Of a stretch of 64,000 bases of DNA, positions 1-10,240 are shown piece by piece (position 1 is the first letter of the stretch; each line of letters starts with the position of its first letter). Position numbers and translations under genes: made by a program. Under the pieces are notes generated by a model. It worked only from the letters and a program-made list of their open reading frames with translations. It ran no database searches and was not told the DNA's origin. Source of the stretch: Micropterus salmoides (Eukaryota > Chordata > Actinopteri > Centrarchiformes > Centrarchidae); assembly GCF_014851395.1 (NCBI RefSeq), contig NW_024041150.1, positions 38,885,585-38,949,584 of the forward strand, read 5' to 3'.

Positions 1-290
1 TGTGGAATGAAATTCCAGTAGAAATGTTTTCTGATCAGTTTTCGGTAATGACCTGTTCAAATTCAAAATGTACAGCCTATAAGTGAAGAAGTGGAGTAGT
101 GAAATAGTTAGCCTTGTGGTCCCGCAGTGAACACTATTAAAATGCACCATTACCCTGACCTATTGCATGCCCTTTTCACCTGTCAGTAAACTAAGCTAAG
201 AAAAAAAATTGAGGACACTAGCGAGCAAAGCCATGCTGATCAGATAATCTTGACAGTGAAGGATCTGAGAAGCAGTGTTGACATATATAG
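1..290. repeat. Low-copy interspersed repeat, copy 1 (partial)
   Basis: This segment resembles 432-830, 24170-24400 and 50845-51060. Shared words include 'aaaatgtacagcct', 'gtcagtaaactaagctaag' and the context 'gaggacactagcgag'. It is cut by the window edge. No coding potential was seen. The copies at 24 kb and 51 kb sit at matching positions of the two duplicated blocks, so these copies may mark the edge of another block. Confidence 0.5.
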
Positions 291-431
291 GTTCTACACT
301 GTAGAATGAATCTACATAACTATGGTATCTCAACAACAACTTACACAATGTTTATTTATGAGCATGTGAATGTACTGCAAGGTTTAGTGGCATGACTAAA
401 AAAATGTAGGTAATTAAAAAGTCATACATGC

Positions 432-830
432 CTACCGGGTGTCTGGTGTGGAATGAAACTCAACTAGAAAGGTTCTCTGATCAGATGTCTTGATAGTCAC
501 CTGCAGGGACGACTTCTGACAGAGATATGTCCGAGCTGTGTGTGGGTTGATTATGGAAAGATAAAAGCATTTTGAAGATTGTTTGATGAACAGAGAGGTC
601 TTCCCACCAGCAGACAAAGGGAGGGTTAAATTAAATATATACGGTAAAGACTTTATTAAATTAAAATTTTTGTTTTTGTTTGCTTTTATTAAAATTAAAA
701 ATGTACAGCCTGGTGGTCCTGCTGTGAACGCTAGTAAAATTCACTACTAGCTTAACCTGTTGCACACAAGTGAGGAAAGCCAGCGCTGATCGGATCATCT
801 CGACACCGAAGCGTTTAGGTTCTACACTGT
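432..830. repeat. Low-copy interspersed repeat, copy 2
   Basis: It opens with 'gtgtctggtgtggaatgaaa', found almost unchanged at about 24175. It continues with 'cagagaggtcttcccaccag' and 'gacaaagggagggtta', both matched near 24270-24310 and 50870-50910. The open frames across it on the minus strand have no recognisable domain and are taken as chance. Confidence 0.5.
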
Positions 831-960
831 AGCTCTTCCTCTGTGTTGTTGTCGCTGTGAAGTCGCGGTATTGTATATTATGTGGGTCACATAATGGGGA
901 GAGGTGGAGAAACTGTGTACCTGAGTATTGGTAAAACAGTATTGGTAAAACACACAATAA

Positions 961-2046
961 ACCTAAACTGAATGTTACAAAGCAAACAGCAGCAGGCCCG
1001 AGCTACTGTAACGTTAGCTAGGAACAATGATACTGAAAGACTTGACATTTAAAGTAGTTAGTACTCAACTGTTGCATGGTAATGCACAAGTGGCCTACAT
1101 GCCTATTGCTTCGGCTATCTATAATGTTTAAAATATAATCAATATAACAACATGTTATACAGAATCCTGTGTGTGCTCTGCGCACATATGGGCACAATGA
1201 AAGGAGAGAAGGTCAATGAGCCAGAGTCTGTCCTGAGCCTGATCAGGACTCACAGGGCTTGCAGACCTCTAATCCTGTCCCGTCTTGGCATCAGTCATTT
1301 CAGCAAATGACCCAAGGCAACAGTTGTTTACATTCATTTGACAAAGTCCTCTGCTGTCCGTCAGGAGAAAAGGAAGAAAGCATTACTAGTTTTGTTTTTG
1401 TGACAGTGATTTCAAATTCTGTTGTTCTACTAACAGGGGGGTCCCATCAGAAATTACTTTTGTTTAATTTTTGGGGGTTACATATATAAACAATGTATAA
1501 ACCTGTGCAAGACATTCATCCCTCACTGGCTTCTTGCCCACCCACAGTGCCACTTGTGTTGGTTAGAGTACCTGGCCAAGCTGGAGACCAGCTGAGGCTG
1601 CTGTCAATAATTTAAATCCAGATATTGTTGTGTACGCTATCACAGAGAACAAAATCAGCTGTGTTTGCTGCAGTGCACCTTCAGGTCATACGGTGCAAAC
1701 CTGTATGTGAAGAAAGATGTGATAATCTTTGATTGAAAACTAATCTAGGAAGGTTAAACTGTCCTGGGCATCCTTGTAAGTGGCTGAAAAGAAGCACATT
1801 CATTAGGACACACAAGCACAAGTGTGTCCTAATGAATATTATAATTGTTGTAGTTTTTATTTACACTGCCTTTTATCAGAATTTCTCTGCTTTGCCAGCA
1901 AAACATCATGAACAATAGTTTTGACTACAAATAAATTTTAAAAGATATTAGTGCACAACTTCTAGCCAATCAAAAATAAGTAGTCATTCAGATCTCAGAA
2001 CATTTACTTCATAAAACAAAATGTCATCTGATCTCGTTCTTTTCAG
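961..2046. other. Non-coding stretch, no gene recognised
   Basis: AT-rich sequence with short chance frames only. The one clear structure is the perfect hairpin at 1798-1837, listed separately. The last bases, 2036-2046, form a pyrimidine-rich acceptor leading into the coiled-coil exon at 2047. Confidence 0.5.
1798..1837. repeat. Perfect 16-bp inverted repeat (hairpin)
   Basis: The arm 'attcattaggacacac' at 1798-1813 is the exact reverse complement of 1822-1837. The loop is 8 bases. It may be the tip of a miniature transposon or a solitary hairpin. No flanking target duplication was identified. Confidence 0.8.
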
Positions 2047-2139
2047 TTGGAGAAGAGGCTCCAGGATAAGCAGCAGGGGAGGGAGGATGTTGATAAAGAA
2101 GTGAAGACCCAGAAGAGGGAGCTGGAGATAAAGAAACAG
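2047..2139 (+). CDS. Isolated coiled-coil exon (butyrophilin-like or other receptor tail), possible pseudogene piece
   Basis: A 93-nt open segment (31 codons, phase 0 at both ends) lies between a good acceptor ('gttcttttcag') and a GT donor ('AAACAG|gtcctt'). It encodes a very charged peptide beginning LEKRLQDKQQGREDVDKEV and ending KKQ, with Leu/Val spacing that suits a coiled coil. Fish butyrophilin-like and related receptors often carry short phase-0 coil exons after the transmembrane exon, so this may be a leftover of such a gene. No neighbouring exon in the same direction can be joined to it with confidence. It could also belong to a gene lying upstream of the window. Confidence 0.4.
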
Positions 2140-2185
2140 GTCCTTTCACCTAAAGCGGTACTTTTTAATAATCTTTTCTTTTCTC

Positions 2186-2318
2186 TTAATCTTTTCACAC
2201 TGGCTGTTCCGCCAGTGTATGAATGTGTATGACTGGTGAATGCAGATGTAGTGTAAAAGCGCTTTGAGTGGTCGAAAAGACTAGAAAGGCGCTATACAAA
2301 TATGGAGCATTTGCATTT
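2186..2318 (+). mobile_element. 3' part of a tRNA-derived SINE
   Basis: It contains 'gtgtaaaagcgctttgagtg', then 'gactagaaaggcgctataca', the familiar 3' region of a teleost tRNA-type SINE. Related tails are present at 16520-16612 and 38496-38601. The tRNA-like head is missing here. Confidence 0.65.
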
Positions 2319-2602
2319 ATAAACTAAAACTGCCTTCAAGGGTCGTACTGCTAAGAAATAAATCTAACATTTTTAATTGTTTGTGAACATAATTTCAGAA
2401 GCTCAAAATACCCATGACCATCGTTTACTTCTAGGAAATCCGTCCATCAAGTCTTAAGGTTAGTCTGTCTACAATAAGCAAAAAATCAGCTCCATTGATA
2501 GAGTGATTAGTTTGATGTGTATATATTATGTGAGCATTCAGTGCCAAAGAATGAAGTAGTATGATGTTGTTTGGGTGGTTTAAGTTGTCACGGCTGTGCA
2601 CC

Positions 2603-2652
2603 ATGGCGCTCTCCAGGGTGCTGATCCTGCTGCTGGGCGCTTGGAAGCTATC
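2603..2652 (+). CDS. Possible signal-peptide first exon (weak)
   Basis: A Kozak-like 'caccATGG' begins a 16-codon hydrophobic peptide, MALSRVLILLLGAWKL, and reaches a possible donor 'TC|gtgagt'. The donor motif is repeated 11 bases later. The composition suits a signal peptide, but no downstream exon in the matching phase was found. It could be chance. Confidence 0.2.
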
Positions 2653-2699
2653 GTGAGTGCTATCGTGAGTGCTCTCTTTCTGCCCCAACCACAGCAGCG

Positions 2700-5600
2700 G
2701 GCAACAAATAATTTACTTGTTAATTATTGACAGCAACTGTTTGCCAAATACCCTGTTAGGTTTTTTTGGTTTGCTTAATCTTGAATCGCTTTTCACATGT
2801 GAGTACTAGAGAGAAGTGTACTTAGTTCCGTTTGTTTTGTTTTCTGCAGCGTAGATTGACGGCTGCCAAGTAACTTGGTTGCATGTAATGTTTTTTTTTG
2901 TTTTGCAAAGAGAAGTTAAACAGTCTCCTGTATCTCACTGCACGTCATGCATTTGATTTGAACATTTGATAAGCTATTATACTACTTTATACTACTTTTT
3001 TTTCTTTACATTTGCTTTTGGATTTAGGGATGAAACAACAAGAAGACATTTATTTTGTTTGCAGTCACTTCCCAAGCATCTTCATTTTCCTCACTTTTTA
3101 TTGTGTGACTAAATACTCCTTATTATATTATTTCTATGATGCACCTCACACCAGCAGCAACATTTCCCTACCTTGACAATTTGGTTATCTTCTGGCTTCA
3201 CTGTAATTTTCCAAATTTTTCATCCATCATCCATTTGTTATATTTGAAACATTAGATTGTTGCTCCTGACATGTTAGGCTAGGATTTTTTTAGGATTAGG
3301 ATTTCTACTACACTTTTGAAAAGAGGAGAAATATTTTTTGTTTAAAAAAAACTACTACTAAGCATAATGGTTGTGCTGCCATTTTGTTTATTCAGAAAGG
3401 CTTTCATCTATTTTGCAAATGAACAATAAAACTTAATATAATATTAGATTATATTAATTGGCCTATAATACTTAGAGGTAATATTTCTATTTATTTTACA
3501 TAGTAGTATCCATTTCAAACTGTTTTATCATCCTGCCATATGAGTCGCTGTTTCTCATTTCTCCAGTTTATGTGCGTAAGCATGGCAAAGAGTTTGCGTG
3601 GAGGACTGCACATTCTTCCAAGTTTACATTTTATAGAACACAACCTTTGTGTGAGAAGTGACATGCGCACATTTGCAGCCCCGTTTTGTGCATATGCACC
3701 GTTTATAAATGAAACCCTAGGTCAGTACAACTACACATTAGTTATAATTAAACATAATTGTGCCATCGTCGGCTTCAAGACACGTCTTGTACTTAAAAAC
3801 ATTTTTTTGACATTAAACTGGAGTTATAAAATTGCATATCTTTATGAAAAACAATTGAAGGAAATTTTCAAGAGTTTGAAGCCCAAGTAAGAAAAATTAA
3901 GACAACTACAACAATCTAAGTGTTCCTATGAACACTGAAACAGGTGTCCTGGTTCATTTGAATGTTAATCTGAAGTTAATACGAGGCTTCAGCAGTCAGA
4001 CGAATCAAATCTCTTTTTAGTGCAAGATGACCTCTTTTTGTTTCGATTCCTCTACTGCGGGTCAATGTGGGACCCACAGTAATGTTCGCCTTGTTGATGG
4101 ACACACAACAGTGGGCACCCCCCATTCTAATGCAGTTTTAATTGTTTTGATTTTGCTTTAGTAATCTGATGTATGTGCTATTGTACAATAACAACTGTAA
4201 TATTTTAGTATGTCAGTTTATGGGTATAATGTGTAAGGTTCACACAGGCACTTTGGGCAGCGTGTGGGGTCCTTCGGGTTAGACAGGAGGGCACACACGT
4301 CAGTCAGTAGACGTAAACAGCCTGCTGTACGTAGAGACAACGTTCTGCTGATGTGCTTGTGTTTCTGTATTCACAGAATACGAAAGTAAAGGAGTTATTG
4401 AAAACTTATGCACGCCTGGAAGTCCTTTTGTGTCCAAGTGTGCAACATCAACAGGGAATCACATAGAGAGAATTGTATACTAAATTACAAAAGAAAAAAA
4501 CTGTCTCAATGTTCATATGATCACGTTACTATTATCTTTTTTTTTTTTTTTTTAATTTAAGACAGACTTGTAACATTGTGAATCTTGCCTTTAAACTACT
4601 CTACCCTTCCATGGATTGGGTAAGCCAGCTGCATGGTAACAGTCGACATTGTTCATTACAAAATTCTGTCCATACAAGACAGTAACAACTTTATTTCAGT
4701 CAAGGATGCATAATTTGTTAGTGTCTAGTAATGAAGTAATATATAAGCATTAGTGACCAAACCACCATCTTTCAACTTTCCAAAATTAACTGGCAAGGCG
4801 ACCTTGGCAGAGACCAACTTTAATGTACTATCAGCAGGATTTAATTATTACCATGTCTGTTACCATTGTTACTAAAATAAAACTGACTACAGCAACAACA
4901 AAAAACTGCATAATAATACATTTATATTTGCATGATATTACATCACAGTAAACCATTCTATAAAACAGTCCGAGTGGGAGATGGAGGGTAGATGGAGGAT
5001 CAGTTTGCTGCAGATACATCAATCTCAACATTAAGATTGGTCATGATGCCTGAGATGAGAATGGGTAGGCAAAAAAAAGTTGCCCCTGGTCCTCCTGCAG
5101 TCCCAGACTTCCTTTGGGCAGGGGCGGAGCTGTGGCTTTTGACTTAAAATGAGTTAAAAAATGTAATGCTCAGTTCACTCAAGTCATTAAATTAAGCTCT
5201 ATAAAGAATCAGCATATTAGTAGACCTCCCGGAATGAGTTATGTGAAAGGTAAAACTCTCCGGATCCCTCTGGTTTGTACTTTCAAGAAAACACGGATAG
5301 AAACTTGCCGTGTCTTTAATACAGATTTAATAAAGCTGTGGTCTTCATAATAATGAAAACAAGTAAAAGCCTGATAAAGGCACACTTATAATTTAACTAT
5401 GAACTATGAATAATGGAAGTTGTATCAGTCTTCAACACTGAACTCGAGGCAATGCTGTGGGTATTTCAGGGCATTCTGGGTAACCGATGACTCTGATGGT
5501 GATGATGGTGAAAATGATCTCAGTGTTGGTGGTGATAAAGAGTCTGTTCCGTGTAAATTGTTTGCCTTTTGCCAATAAAGCATTGACTAAATTTTTATTT

Positions 5601-6080
5601 GATCATGTGAAAGTCATTTTATCTCAGGAACATATAATAAAAACATAAGTGCAAGTTTGACTATATATATATTTTTCCTTTAATGTTGTAATGTCTTAAT
5701 GATTTGCAACATTACAAATCACAGTATTGTGATTTAACACTTAGGTTAATATTAAATATTAGCAACTTAGTGTGCAACCATCGTTGCACACCCACCATTA
5801 GATTCTCTTTGTTCTTTTATTAATCTTGTTAATCTCCTTTTAAATGTAATATTTCCCTATAAAATACTACTCAAACTAAACTCTCTACAAACTAAAATAC
5901 TGTAGTAAAGTATTGGAGGAAATGAAGCCCACACTAGTTTGCCTGTCATTTAGTTTCTCTTTCTGTTTGTTTTGTTTTTGCTCAGACAGAATGTATCACA
6001 GGATGTGACTAGAAGAAATACTGTACTCTAGACAAACAAGATTTTCATTTTTTAGGAGGAAGTTTAACACATGAGAAACA
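2700..6080. other. Repeat-rich intergenic sequence, no gene recognised
   Basis: AT-rich, with homopolymer runs. An open frame at 3540-3890 covers 'gtgcatatgcaccgtttataaatgaaac', written here as the motif 'gcaccgtttataaatga', which is typical of a dispersed fish repeat and not of a host gene. About 4232-4450 resembles a solo LTR-like segment (begins 'tgtaaggttcacac', ends 'gtgtgcaaca'), but no target duplication was confirmed. Nothing else was supported. Confidence 0.4.
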
Positions 6081-6090
6081 GCATAAAAAA
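6081..6090 (+). promoter_or_regulatory. Possible TATA-like element upstream of the V-set gene
   Basis: 'gcataaaaaa' lies about 110-150 bases upstream of the two possible start codons (6199 and 6241) of the plus-strand Ig V gene. Only position and composition support it. Confidence 0.2.
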
Positions 6091-6198
6091 CCCACTGACT
6101 TCACCTCACAGCGTAAAGCTTATAACTGTCTTTAATGTTACAATTGTTTCATTTCTTTAGCTGCTCACTGCAATTCAGATCAAACAGACATATTTTAG

Positions 6199-7206
6199 AT
6201 GTTCTTTTATATTTTTTCTTCTGATCTTCGGGACTCTGGGATGGGTCACCTGAGTGATGGAAACTGCTTCAGCAACTTCAGAGTTTGGATTTTTCATCAC
6301 GCTGTCATTTTCCTTCTTCTAATACAATCTTCTGCAGGTAATATATCCCAGCACCATATCCACAGCTTTGGCAGGTTTCTATTGTTTCTATTGTGTTTTT
6401 TGTTTTTTACTTATTTGCAGCTTTATTCTTCTAAATGTTGTGTATGTGTTGTTAGATGTTTTCATCATCTACATGTGTTTTATGTCTGTCTTTGCCTGTT
6501 TTATGTCTGCATGCACATATGTAAAACATACTTATGCACATATGATAACAGACTGTACATTTCTTTGTGTGCGAATGATTTTTTTAGCAAAAAGGATTAT
6601 GTGCTAATGTCTCAAATTCATTAATCATGTAAAGCATGAATTAAATTCTTCAGTGCAGTTTGTGCCAATGGACAAAGATAAAAATGTTATCCTTTTCAAG
6701 TTATTTTGGGTTTAATGAGTTCAAAAGAAAATGAAGAGAACTGACAGAAAAAAACTGGTGACATTGTGCACATACAGCAGTGAGATCTGTGAGTAACGTC
6801 AGTAAAACAGCCACCGGAGATGTGATTACATGTTTATAACAGGAATTAAATGTTTCTATCACAGGTTTGCCTACAGTGCTTATTGCGTCTCAGACAAAAG
6901 TGGCAACAGTAGGTGATGACACCATCTTGCCATGCCACCTGGAACCTGCCACTGATGCTGCCTCCATGACTCTAGAGTGGTCAAGACCTGACCTGAAACC
7001 CACTGTTGTCCATGTATGGCATGAAGGCAAGGTTGCGCTGGCTGATCAAAACCCATCATACAAAGACAGAACAACACTGTTTGTTGAAAAACTGAAGCAA
7101 GGAGACATTTCACTAAAACTATCCAAAGTGGAACTCTCTGATAATGGCACATACAGATGCTATCTTCCAAAACTGAACACAGAATCATTCATCAGACTTT
7201 CTGTTG
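6199..7206 (+). CDS. Butyrophilin/MOG-like Ig V-set receptor, 5' exons only (partial gene or pseudogene)
   Basis: Two exons are visible. Exon 1 ends at 6337 (CTGCAG|gtaata). It gives a hydrophobic signal peptide from ATG 6199 or, more likely, ATG 6241 (MGHLSDGN...), with core HHAVIFLLLIQSSAG. Exon 2 is 6865-7206 (342 nt, phase 1 at both ends, the usual Ig exon phase). It encodes a V-set domain with first Cys in ILPCHL, the Trp in LEWSRPDL, and second Cys in DNGTYRCYL. The exon has the same length as the V exon at 61464-61805 and is clearly similar to it. Family knowledge suggests a type I membrane receptor of the B7/butyrophilin group. No second Ig, transmembrane or cytoplasmic exon was found in the next 3 kb, so the gene looks truncated or broken. 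If the donor is not used, translation stops two codons later (GK-stop), giving a single soluble V domain. Confidence 0.75.
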
Positions 7207-8804
7207 GTAAGTAGAAGATAATAATGTGTACATAATGTACAAAAATAAAGGTAAAAATTCTGATTCTAGATTCTTAATTGTAAATTTATTTGGTTTCTAT
7301 ACTCCTCTGTGACAGTAACTCCATATCTTTGGGTTGCGGACAAAACAAGACATTTGTGGACATTTTTCTGACTGTTAGTCAAAGTCCTAAAACACAGACA
7401 AGGTGTTTGCTGCTGTTCCATAAGCTTCATGCAGCGTACTATGCAGTGACTTAACATGATGCATGCTGCTTAGAAATTTTATTTGACTTTCGCCTGCGCT
7501 GCTAAATGTCACCATGTCGCATGACGTTAAACCCTCGCGGGAGCAAGGAGGCTGCAGTTGTCACAGTCTGGAGACTACAGTTGCTGTTCTCCGGCTGCAC
7601 CAAGTTGAAATGAAATATTGTCAAAAGGTTCCACCTTGGTGCAGCTGAAGAAAAGCAGCGACTGCAGCCACCTTGAGATCAGTCATTGTTCTAAGGTCAC
7701 CTACTCTACTGGAAGTAGAATATGTGTCTGACTTAACAGCAGTGTTTTTATACCCCACCCAGTCACCTGCAGCTTATGTTTTACTGCGGCTGCCTTTCAC
7801 TCAAGTTGGCGAAAGGCATCTGCAGTCATCTCAAACACAACTATAGTTGTGAGCAGAGTCTTCTGGTGGACGTTATTATTTGCTTTTGGAAACAAAAACA
7901 GATAAAAAGAGTAACACCTACAAACTGACTCCAAACTTCCATGTAAACGTCTATTAAAGTAAATGTATGCTCACTTAGTCAATTTCCTAAGGACCAGCTA
8001 TGCTACATAAATACTATGCTGTTTTGTGTTTTTAAGAGTTTGACTGATGAATAACATTCATTTTTACATGAATTTGCTATATTGTGATGTATTCGAATGC
8101 TTATGTGATATACAGTAGATTTTATACAACGTACATCTGTCACGTGGTCACAATTACGGAATTACTTAATTTGGATTGACTTGACCATGTTGTCCTGACG
8201 CATTTTTTTAAGATTATGTAAACATTTTTAATGATTCTGCGTTTAAATAACCATAAAAATAAACTTTTGTGCCTGCTCTCTTGTAAATCTTGTCAATATT
8301 CATGCAGTGAATTGAAGGATTTCACTTTATACATGCTGTAAGAAAGAGTATTTCATGCAGTCTAATGCTGCCTTTTCTTGGATTCTGATGAACTTAATTC
8401 CTCGCTCTCTGCAATGGTAAATTATCCAACTTTTATGGTCTATGAATGCAAATCCATGAAAACAAAGAGCAGATGCAGTGAGGATCAACAAAAATGAGGT
8501 CTGCCACTAGCTAGGCTATAGCCTAAGGAAAAGGACAATCTGTGAATCTTGATTCCTCGCACTGTGACAGACCTCTGACCACTTTCTAGGTCCCATGATG
8601 AGGTAAGAAATCAAATCAGAAGGTTTCAAAAGTTCCAGACTTAAAATTGTCTTCACTGAAAAAATCCACATCGCCACTATACGAAGTAAAGTTATTTATA
8701 CATAAGTCCTTGTGGAAGCACATCAGTTGTGGGCCACAAAGTCCTCAGTGGGAGTCTGTGAAAGACCAAAGAACAAGGCATTTATTGTGTCATATTTATT
8801 GTGT
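7207..8804. other. Gene-free stretch after the V-set exon
   Basis: I looked here for the expected second Ig exon (a WYPEPEV-like motif) and a transmembrane exon on the plus strand and saw neither. A small inverted repeat is present: 'ctgcaccaag' at about 7592 and 'cttggtgcag' at about 7634, separated by about 32 bases. The rest is AT-rich. Confidence 0.5.
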
Positions 8805-8872
8805 CCCTGCGATGGATTGACAAACTGTCCAGGCTGCATGCAGGGTAAGCGGTTGACGATGGATGGATATTT
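8805..8872 (+). repeat. Fragment of a common teleost interspersed repeat
   Basis: 'ccctgcgatggattgacaaa', then 'ctgtccaggctgcatgca', then 'gatggatggat'. This block ('cctgcgatgg... ctgtccaggg... atggatgg') is a widely dispersed fish repeat. Recognised from memory; family not assigned. Confidence 0.55.
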
Positions 8873-8937
8873 ATTGTGTGCGTGTGTGTGGTCCAGTCAT
8901 GATTGAGTGATCATGCGTGCAAATTAGGCTAGTTAGA

Positions 8938-9060
8938 GGGGCGTGGTCTACCGACCCCAACAAGGTGGCCCCAGTGAGGGCCTGGCTTGTCCCCCAAATC
9001 TCCAAGCTGCGCAGCTTTCTGGGCCTACCCTTTACCTTTTTCACAACCATCCCCAGTCTT
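8938..9060 (+). mobile_element. Relic of a Ty3/gypsy retrotransposon (RT connection region)
   Basis: Reading from 8952, the frame gives DPNKVAPVRAWLVPQISKLR, then SFLGL. This matches the conserved linker just after the reverse transcriptase fingers of Ty3/gypsy pol (DP-KV--V--W--P----ELRSFLGF). The frame is soon lost. No LTRs were identified around it, so it is a short decayed fragment. Confidence 0.5.
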
Positions 9061-9772
9061 CCTTAGTTGGTTGTCATCAAAGTGGTTTGGTTGAGGGACA
9101 TCCCTTTTTCTGCTGCACCTACAGAGGCAAGAAGAGATGGCCTCTTCTGAGGTTCTGCAGCTGCCTCAATATCCTCTAAAGGCAGCGATAGCATGACAGC
9201 TAAGGTAGTTAGTTTCGAGTGATACGCAACACACAATTGTTCCTTACACAATAAGTAAATATAAGACAATATCAAATCAAGAAGTTGCCTAACTTTTTAT
9301 AAAAAATGATGAAGAAATTCAATAAGCTTTAATAATTTTCCCACAAACATTTTAATTTTGATTGATAACAATAGTAACATAATAAAAATGAAACAACACA
9401 TTTCCCCAGCATCCTGAAGGTCACAGTTTTGATTGAACAAACGTTAAGGAGTCTGTATGTAAATTTTAGGTGTAATCACACAATGTGAAGTTTATAAAAT
9501 ATGTTTAAAACTTTTAAACCAGTGTTTACAAAATAAATTTTCCACATTATTAAATCATTTCATATTTACTTTTAGTTGATTTCCTGAGTTGCAGAAAAGT
9601 GGACAGTGAAAATGATCTAATATTGTGTTTTTGAGTTTTTGGTATCATGCGGCTTCACAGATTGGGTCTTTAAATTACAGTTTTGATTGAACTGGAATCT
9701 GTAAATCATAATGTGTTAATGCTGCAGTTGTACTGAAATCACTGTTTTCCTCTGTTATTTGTTTTATAATAT

Positions 9773-9809
9773 ATTAATGACATGTATATAGTATATACAT
9801 GTCATTAAT
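9773..9809. repeat. Perfect 37-bp palindrome
   Basis: The arm 'attaatgacatgtatata' (9773-9790), one central base at 9791, then the exact reverse complement (9792-9809). It is not present at the matching place in block B. It could extrude as a cruciform or mark a replication-slippage event. Confidence 0.85.
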
Positions 9810-10240
9810 CCCAAGTTTCCCTACACACACACTTCCCTTCACCATGTAGCGATATGTTTTTTGATAATTTGATAAATAAAATCACCGAAAGATGCACACA
9901 CCCAGGCCCTGGAAGGTCGACAGCCTGTCAATCAGTCCGAGTCACCGTGGAAACAACCTGAGAAAACAACCAGACCAAACTGTGATTGCTGTCATTTCTC
10001 CTAATCTGCATCCCAACTGAGACCACCAGGTCTGACTCATCAACTCTCTTCATTCTGTTGTTTGTAGTCTGAAACCTGAGCAGAAAAAACTCCCACCTCC
10101 TCGTCAGTCATTTTACTTTCAACATCAAATTAGATTATCAAATGATTCTTTCCTTCTTACTGTCTTTAGTCCTTTTTCATCTGATGTGAAAGCATGAGTG
10201 TCACTGAGTGAACCTTTTCCACTACTAGAGTGCGCCACCT

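Noticed and set aside
3540..3890. 116-codon ORF
   Set aside because: It overlaps a dispersed fish repeat motif and has no signal peptide, domain or splice context.
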